A stretch of 10,590 bases of DNA from JAICND01 sp035281425 (GTDB taxonomy: Bacteria > Actinomycetota > Acidimicrobiia > Spongiisociales > ZC4RG35), in the NCBI GenBank assembly GCA_035281425.1, contig DATEDX010000214.1, positions 1 to 10,590 of the forward strand. Reading direction: 5' to 3'. Below the pieces are notes generated by a model, which made no database searches, had not been told where the DNA came from, and saw nothing but the letters and a program-made list of their open reading frames with translations. Both the position numbers and the translations under genes were made by a program. Below, one piece after another: positions 6,542 through 10,590 of this stretch. Each line of letters starts with the position of its first letter. The stretch's first letter is position 1.

Positions 6542-7536
6542 CGCCCCGCCTGCTGGCGGCCCTCGACCGGCGACCGCTCGACCGGCCCCCGATTTGGATC
6601 ATGCGACAGGCGGGCCGCTACCTCCCCGAATATCGCGAGCTACGAACCCGGCATACGTTTCAGGAAGCGGTCTCCACCCCGGCGGTGGCGGCGGAGATCA
6701 GCTTGCAGCCCCTGCGGCGATTCGGTCTCGACGGGGCGGTGATCTTCGCCGACATCATGACTCCTCTGGAAGCAATGGGAGTGGAGATGACCTTCGATCC
6801 CGGCCCCCGCCTCACCCCGATGACGGTGGGGGAGGTGGCCGCCCTCCCCGAGCTCCTCCCGGAGAGGGTCGAGTTCGTCGCTGAGACCATCCGCCGGGTC
6901 CGAAGCGAACTTGCACCGGAGGTGGCGGTGATCGGGTTCGCCGGTGCCCCGCTCACTTTGCTCGCCTACCTGGTGGAAGGCGGCGGGTCCAAAGATTTCG
7001 TCGACCTGCGGGCGGTTCTGTACCACGACTCGAGCGCAGCTGCCGAAGCCCTCTCGGTCCTGGCCCGGGCCATGAACCGTTACCTAGACCTGCAGGTCAC
7101 GGCTGGCGCTCAGGTCGTGCAGCTTTTCGACACCTGGGCGGGAACCCTGTCCACCGACCACTATGCCGCCCTGGCCGTCCCGGCGGCGAAGGCCAGCCTC
7201 GCCGGGCTCACCGCTCCCACCATCTATTTCGCCCCGGGCGCCTCCGCCACCCTGGCCACCCAGGTCGCCATCGGGGCAACTGCTTACGGCGTCGACTGGC
7301 GGCTACCACTCACAGATGCCTGGAAAGAACTCGGAGAGGTAGCGGTGCAAGGCAACCTCGACCCGGCGGTCCTCCTCACCGATCCGGAAACGGTCCGGAG
7401 AGAGGCGGTAAATCTGCTGGTGTCGGTGGGTGGTCGTGGCGGTCATATCTTCAATTTGGGCCACGGCATCGACCGTCGCACTCCGATCGACAACGTGGCG
7501 GCGCTGGTCGAGGCGGTGCGGTCCTATCAAACGTGA
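6538..7536 (+). CDS. hemE: Uroporphyrinogen decarboxylase HemE
   Basis: HemE removes four acetate carboxyls from uroporphyrinogen III to yield coproporphyrinogen III, without a cofactor. The 332-residue protein shows the signature IWIMRQAGRYLPEYRELR (19-36), FADIMTPLEAMG (70-81) with the substrate-binding Asp72, IGFAGAPLTLLAYLVEGGGSKDF (131-153), VQLFDTWAGTLS (193-204), YGVDWRLPL (249-257), VQGNLDP (269-275) and GGHIFNLGHGI near residues 300-310, whose His belongs to the active site. The start overlaps the hemL stop as ATGA, and GAGGAG (6527-6532) five bases upstream is one of the better ribosome-binding sites in the cluster. The stop overlaps the GTG start of the oxidase gene. Length and motifs are ordinary for the family. 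Confidence 0.98.
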   Translation: MTPRLLAALDRRPLDRPPIWIMRQAGRYLPEYRELRTRHTFQEAVSTPAVAAEISLQPLRRFGLDGAVIFADIMTPLEAMGVEMTFDPGPRLTPMTVGEVAALPELLPERVEFVAETIRRVRSELAPEVAVIGFAGAPLTLLAYLVEGGGSKDFVDLRAVLYHDSSAAAEALSVLARAMNRYLDLQVTAGAQVVQLFDTWAGTLSTDHYAALAVPAAKASLAGLTAPTIYFAPGASATLATQVAIGATAYGVDWRLPLTDAWKELGEVAVQGNLDPAVLLTDPETVRREAVNLLVSVGGRGGHIFNLGHGIDRRTPIDNVAALVEAVRSYQT

Positions 7537-8828
7537 CCGATGTGCAGGTGGCCGTCATCGGGGGAGGTCTGAGCGGGCTTCTGACGGCTCTCGCCCTGGA
7601 GGAGAGAGGCATCGGGGAAGTGGCGGTGTTGGAAGCTGGCCCCGCCGCCGGCGGGGTGGCCCGGACCCTGCGTAGCCGCGGCTTCGCCCTCGAACCAGGA
7701 GTGGGCAGCTTTCCCTGGCCTCACTCGGCCCTTACCCCCCTGCTCGAGCGGGCCGAGGTGAAGGTGGAACCAGCTCATGCCCATGGTCGCTTCGTGTCAC
7801 TCGATGGGAAACTCCATGACGTCACCCGGCCGCTCCGGGCACTGCGGCTGGTGCCGTGGAGCGCCCGTTTGCGGATGGCAGCAGAACCGCTCGTTCGCTG
7901 GCGTCCCCGGGACGAGGATCCCAGTCTGGAGACCTTCCTCGGCGGACGGTTGGGAAAGACGGCAGGTCGGGTTGTGGCCCAATTGATGGCTGCCGGGGTC
8001 TTTGCCGGCGATCCGGCAAAGTTGTCGACCCGGTCAGCGTTCCCGATGCTGACCGGGCTGGTAGAGGCGCACGGCTCGCTGGCGGCGGGGATGTGGGCCC
8101 GGCGCCGCTCGCTCGACTCAAAAAAACCTCGAACCCACCTTCCGGCGGGAGGTGTCGACCAGTTGGCCGACACCATCGCCTCCCATCTGGGACCACGCCT
8201 CCGCCTGGGAACCAGGGTTACGAGATTGGAGCGAACCGCCAACGCCTACCGGGTCGGGGCAATCACCGCCGCCATGGTGGTGGTGACGGTGGGAGGGGAG
8301 GCTGCCGCCAGCTTGGTCGGAGGGGCGTTGGGAGCCGACCTGGGCAAGACGGTGACGGCGCCGGTACTGGTGGCCGGCTTCGCGGCGCCGGCAGCCGCTG
8401 CTCCCCTCCCCCAAGGTTTCGGAGCGCTGTGCCTGGGAGCCTCCCCTGTGGTCGGGATCCTCTTCGAGTCGTCCTACGCGCCAGAACGGGCACCGGATGG
8501 CCAAACGTTCGTCAAGGTGATCGCCGGGGGAGCAAGACACACCGAGGTGGCTGGGTGGGATCGGGCCCGGGTGGAGTCGGACTTGGGAGGAGAGACGGCA
8601 GGTTTGCTGTCGTGGGCGGGGGCTCCCCGCCTGGAGCTCATCGCCAACCGCTCAATCCCCCAATATCCACCTGGTCATCGTCGGTGGTTGGCCGGACTCG
8701 AGGGGCAGCTGGCGGGCAGTGGGATCCACCTGGCGGGTTGGTCATACCGGGGGCCAGGTCTCACCCAACTGGCAATAGATGCCCGTCGGGTGGCGGAAGC
8801 GATCGCCGCCGGCGCCAACCTAGGCTGA
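7533..8828 (+). CDS. hemY: FAD-dependent protoporphyrinogen/coproporphyrinogen oxidase, HemY type
   Basis: This oxidase removes six electrons from protoporphyrinogen IX (or coproporphyrinogen III in the alternative pathway), passing them to O2 through FAD. The name hemG is also used for this gene. The protein is 431 residues, slightly shorter than the usual 450-480. It has the N-terminal dinucleotide fold VAVIGGGLSGLLTALALEERG (6-26), VLEAGPAAGGVARTL (32-46), the family segment GVFAGDPAKLSTRSAFPML (155-173) followed by EAHGSL, and a C-terminal second FAD motif, AGWSYRGPGLTQLAIDARRVAEAI. RSIPQYPPGHRRWLAGLE precedes that motif, as in other members. There is no transmembrane helix. GTG 7533 is chosen because it forms a GTGA overlap with the hemE stop; GTG 7542 would also leave the fold intact. 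With HemF upstream, protoporphyrinogen IX is the more likely substrate, though sequence alone cannot exclude coproporphyrinogen III. Confidence 0.93.
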   Translation: MTDVQVAVIGGGLSGLLTALALEERGIGEVAVLEAGPAAGGVARTLRSRGFALEPGVGSFPWPHSALTPLLERAEVKVEPAHAHGRFVSLDGKLHDVTRPLRALRLVPWSARLRMAAEPLVRWRPRDEDPSLETFLGGRLGKTAGRVVAQLMAAGVFAGDPAKLSTRSAFPMLTGLVEAHGSLAAGMWARRRSLDSKKPRTHLPAGGVDQLADTIASHLGPRLRLGTRVTRLERTANAYRVGAITAAMVVVTVGGEAAASLVGGALGADLGKTVTAPVLVAGFAAPAAAAPLPQGFGALCLGASPVVGILFESSYAPERAPDGQTFVKVIAGGARHTEVAGWDRARVESDLGGETAGLLSWAGAPRLELIANRSIPQYPPGHRRWLAGLEGQLAGSGIHLAGWSYRGPGLTQLAIDARRVAEAIAAGANLG

Positions 8829-8832
8829 ACCG

Positions 8833-9918
8833 GTGGCGGCGCCCCAGTATTACCCCGATTACCTGCAACTCGACCGGCTGCTCTCCGCCCAGCGGTTGCG
8901 TTCGGGCGAGGAGGGCGACCCGGTCCACGACGAGATGTTGTTCATCATCGTCCACCAGGCCTACGAACTCTGGTTCAAACAGATCCTCTGGGAGCTCTCG
9001 GCAGTAAAGACCCTGCTCGGACCCCAGCTGGTCGACGAGAAGAACATGCTGGCGATCGTGGCTCACCTGGAAAGGGTCAAAGCCATTCAGGAACTCCTCG
9101 TCGCCCAGGTGGACGTGCTCGAAACCATGACCCCTCTCGACTTCCTCGACTTTCGCGACTTTCTGATCCCGGCCTCCGGATTCCAGAGTGTCCAGTTCCG
9201 GCTCATCGAGATCATGCTCGGACTGCGACGGGAAGACCGGGTGCGGGTGGCGGGAGCGCCCTACACGGCCGCCCTTTCGCCAGCCGACCGTGCCCTGGTC
9301 GAGGATGCCGAAGCCGAGCCCAGCCTCTTCGACCTGGTAGCAGGCTGGTTGGAGCGAACCCCCTTCCTGGAGCACGGCGAGTTCCGTTTCTGGGATACCT
9401 ATCAACAAGCAGTCGCCCGGCTGCTTGAACACGACCGCGGGGTGGTGGCGACCAACCCCAATCTCACCGAAGCGGAACGAGAGGCACAGGTGCGGTCCTT
9501 CGACCAGACCATGGCCCACTATGAGGCGATCTTCGACCCGGCCAAACACGAAGCTCTGGTGATGGCCGGGGAGAGGCGGCTGTCTCACCGTGCCTTTCAG
9601 GCTGCCCTCTTCATCAATCTCTACCGCGACGAGCCGGCCTTGCAGGAACCGTTCCGGCTGCTGACCCTGCTCATGGACATCGACGAGGGCTTCACCACCT
9701 GGCGTTACCGCCACGCTCTGATGACGGTGCGGATGATCGGCCGCCGAGTGGGGACCGGCGGCTCGGCGGGGGCGGCCTTTCTCACCCGCTCCGCGGAGAA
9801 GTCCCGGGTCTTCGGGGATCTCTTCCAGCTGTCGACCTTTCTCATTCCCCGCTCATCGTTGCCGCCGCTACCGCCGGAACTGGCCCGGAGCATGCATTTC
9901 CGGTTCCAGGAGACATGA
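8833..9918 (+). CDS. kynA: Tryptophan 2,3-dioxygenase, long (animal-like) form
   Basis: This heme enzyme opens the indole ring of L-tryptophan with O2 to give N-formylkynurenine, the first step of the kynurenine route. The motif VHDEMLFIIVHQAYELWFKQIL (31-52) contains Phe37 and His41, matching active-site Phe51 and His55 of the Xanthomonas enzyme. FRDFLIPASGFQSVQFR (107-123) holds the substrate-binding Arg108. WRYRHALMTVRMIGRRVGTGGSAG (290-313) has the proximal heme ligand His294 and the substrate-contacting GTGGS. At 361 residues it is longer than typical proteobacterial forms (about 300), and it has the SLFDLVAGWLERTPFL insertion and an LFQLSTFLIPR C-terminal part resembling animal enzymes. 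It starts at GTG 8833, four bases after hemY, so it probably shares the hem transcript. No kynurenine formamidase or kynureninase gene is in the window. Confidence 0.95.
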   Translation: MAAPQYYPDYLQLDRLLSAQRLRSGEEGDPVHDEMLFIIVHQAYELWFKQILWELSAVKTLLGPQLVDEKNMLAIVAHLERVKAIQELLVAQVDVLETMTPLDFLDFRDFLIPASGFQSVQFRLIEIMLGLRREDRVRVAGAPYTAALSPADRALVEDAEAEPSLFDLVAGWLERTPFLEHGEFRFWDTYQQAVARLLEHDRGVVATNPNLTEAEREAQVRSFDQTMAHYEAIFDPAKHEALVMAGERRLSHRAFQAALFINLYRDEPALQEPFRLLTLLMDIDEGFTTWRYRHALMTVRMIGRRVGTGGSAGAAFLTRSAEKSRVFGDLFQLSTFLIPRSSLPPLPPELARSMHFRFQET

Positions 9919-9965
9919 TCGGGCGCGAACCGTAAACCTCCTGGTTGCCGTAGGGTTGGAGGAAA

Positions 9966-9970
9966 GGAGG
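9966..9970 (+). promoter_or_regulatory. Strong Shine-Dalgarno of the lipoprotein gene
   Basis: GGAGG at 9966-9970 lies five bases before ATG 9976, with a second GGAGG at 9958-9962. It is the strongest ribosome-binding site in the window and fixes the start. A CCTCC at 9937-9941 could pair with either copy and partly mask it; that is only a suggestion. The 57-base gap 9919-9975 also has a TAGGGT (9951-9956) of TANNNT type but no convincing -35 box, so I assign no promoter. Confidence 0.7.
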
Positions 9971-9975
9971 GATCC

Positions 9976-10497
9976 ATGACTACCAAACCCTTGATTGCTG
10001 CCGCCCTGATGGCCCTCGTCGTCGCCTGCGGGGGCAGCGGAACTACAACCACTGTGGGCGAAACGCCGACCACCGAGGCGCCAACTACCACCGGTTCCGA
10101 GGCAACCACCACTTCTGCAGCCCCCACCACCACCGCCGAGGCCACTACCACTACCGAGGCTGCCACCGGACTTTCGGTGACGGTGGCCGAAACCGACCTC
10201 GGCACCATCCTGGTCGATTCGGCAGGAAGGACGCTTTATCTTTTCACCCCCGACGCTCAAGGCGAGCCCACCTGCACCGGTGACTGTGCCACCAACTGGC
10301 CGCCGCTGACCGAAGCGGTCACGGCCGGGGAAGGGGTGGATGCCGCCTTGCTCGGAGCCGCCTCAACCGGTCAGGCAACCTATAACGGGTGGCCGCTCTA
10401 CTACTTCGCCGCCGACGCCAACCCCGGTGACATCAACGGCCAGGGAGTCAGTGACGTCTGGTACGTGATCGATCCCGCCGGTAACCCGGTGCAGTAA
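9976..10497 (+). CDS. Secreted-repeat (COG4315-type) lipoprotein with Thr-rich linker
   Basis: This is a predicted surface lipoprotein of 173 residues. A short signal peptide (Lys4, then hydrophobic 5-17) ends in the lipobox VVAC, so Cys18 would be lipidated. Residues 23-64 are a low-complexity linker of Thr, Ala, Glu and Pro that would span the cell-wall layer. The rest (about 66-173) resembles the 'secreted repeat of unknown function' family: LGTILVDSAGRTLYLFTPD (74-92), then TCTGDCATNWPPL (99-111) with Cys100 and Cys104, AGEGVDAALLG, and a second unit TYNGWPLYYFAADANPGDINGQGVSDVWYVI (135-165). The function of the family is not established. It has its own strong ribosome-binding site and a 57-base gap from kynA, and nothing ties it to heme synthesis. 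The last four codons and the stop lie inside the terminal inverted repeat, but the C-terminus reads as a normal family end. Confidence 0.85.
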   Translation: MTTKPLIAAALMALVVACGGSGTTTTVGETPTTEAPTTTGSEATTTSAAPTTTAEATTTTEAATGLSVTVAETDLGTILVDSAGRTLYLFTPDAQGEPTCTGDCATNWPPLTEAVTAGEGVDAALLGAASTGQATYNGWPLYYFAADANPGDINGQGVSDVWYVIDPAGNPVQ

Positions 10498-10590
10498 CTC
10501 CTGCTTCTCCCGTTTTGGCGCGCCAGGATCGGGCTATAGCCCGATCCTGGCGCGCCAAAACGGGAGAAGCAGGAGTTACTGCACCGGGTT
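10483..10590. repeat. Perfect 108-bp palindrome at the window end, probable contig-end fold-back
   Basis: Bases 10483-10536 are the exact reverse complement of 10537-10590: two 54-base arms with no mismatch and no spacer, centred on GGGCTA/TAGCCC. The left arm contains the last four codons (N-P-V-Q) and the stop of the lipoprotein gene, so the right arm repeats coding sequence backwards up to the very last base of the window. A natural terminator would not be expected to mirror the coding region perfectly. An assembly or amplification fold-back is the simplest explanation, and the bases after about 10540 should not be trusted as genomic. Confidence 0.9.
10513..10560 (+). terminator. Possible genuine hairpin core downstream of the lipoprotein gene
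   Basis: A fold-back is easiest to explain if a real hairpin lies at its centre. The GC-rich part, GGCGCGCCAGGATCGGGC (10517-10534) with its complement 10539-10556 around a central TATA, flanked by T4 on the left and A4 on the right, would be a suitable terminator core. Like the hairpin after hemF it has T's in the left arm, A's in the right arm, and no trailing T-tract. How much of the right arm is real cannot be decided from this sequence. Confidence 0.3.

Noticed and set aside
7856..9007. 383-codon alternative frame running from hemY into kynA
   Set aside because: Its translation is a Gly/Arg/Ser-rich string with no motif, and the overlapping frames encode intact HemY and KynA.
8761..9714. 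Long antisense open frame (about 317 codons) opposite kynA
   Set aside because: It lies entirely opposite a clear tryptophan dioxygenase gene and shows no recognisable motif; long antisense open frames are normal in high-GC coding DNA.
9919..9975. Possible heme or tryptophan riboswitch or leader peptide upstream of the lipoprotein gene
   Set aside because: The gap is only 57 bases, with no Trp codon cluster and only a weak CCTCC/GGAGG pairing; too little for a regulatory RNA call.
10023..10168. ACC/ACT-rich repetitive stretch, considered as a microsatellite or CRISPR-like repeat
   Set aside because: It encodes the Thr-rich linker of the lipoprotein in frame, has no regular repeat unit or spacers, and is explained by low-complexity protein sequence.

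Overview
The window is a high-GC stretch, coding almost entirely on the + strand, that carries a heme biosynthesis gene cluster. Nine consecutive genes cover every dedicated step from glutamyl-tRNA to protoheme: hemH (cut by the left edge), hemF, hemA, hemC, hemD, hemB, hemL, hemE and a hemY-type protoporphyrinogen oxidase. They are followed by a tryptophan 2,3-dioxygenase (kynA), which uses heme as cofactor, and by a separately initiated threonine-linker lipoprotein of the 'secreted repeat' (COG4315) type. The GC content, the GTG/TTG starts, the four-base stop/start overlaps and the lipoprotein with a Thr/Ala/Glu linker suggest an actinobacterium, possibly of the Acidimicrobiia. That placement is inference, since no rRNA or other marker gene is present.

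Layout. 1-623 holds the 3' part of hemH. 623-1489 is hemF, whose start overlaps the hemH stop by one base. 1489-1550 is a strong 28-bp hairpin directly after hemF, and 1551-1617 is a short gap that probably contains the promoter of the next unit. 1618-8828 is an unbroken run hemA-hemC-hemD-hemB-hemL-hemE-hemY in which every gene overlaps the next by a few bases. kynA (8833-9918) begins 4 bases after hemY. A 57-base gap with a strong Shine-Dalgarno sequence precedes the lipoprotein gene (9976-10497). The last 108 bases (10483-10590) form a perfect inverted repeat with no spacer. It includes the last four codons of the lipoprotein gene and ends exactly at the window edge, so it is most likely an assembly or library fold-back at a contig end, possibly nucleated by a real hairpin.

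How the genes work together. HemA and HemL make 5-aminolevulinate from glutamyl-tRNA (C5 route). HemB, HemC and HemD build uroporphyrinogen III and HemE gives coproporphyrinogen III. HemF oxidatively decarboxylates this to protoporphyrinogen IX, the HemY-like oxidase makes protoporphyrin IX, and HemH inserts iron. The presence of HemF, with no hemQ/chdC in the window, points to the protoporphyrin-dependent branch rather than the coproporphyrin-dependent branch usual in Actinobacteria. KynA is a plausible client of the heme produced.

I see no new defence, mobile or RNA system here. The points most worth a second look are the internal four-cysteine motif in HemH, the pathway-branch assignment, the animal-like long form of the dioxygenase, the divergent HemA, the hairpin between hemF and hemA, and the terminal perfect palindrome.
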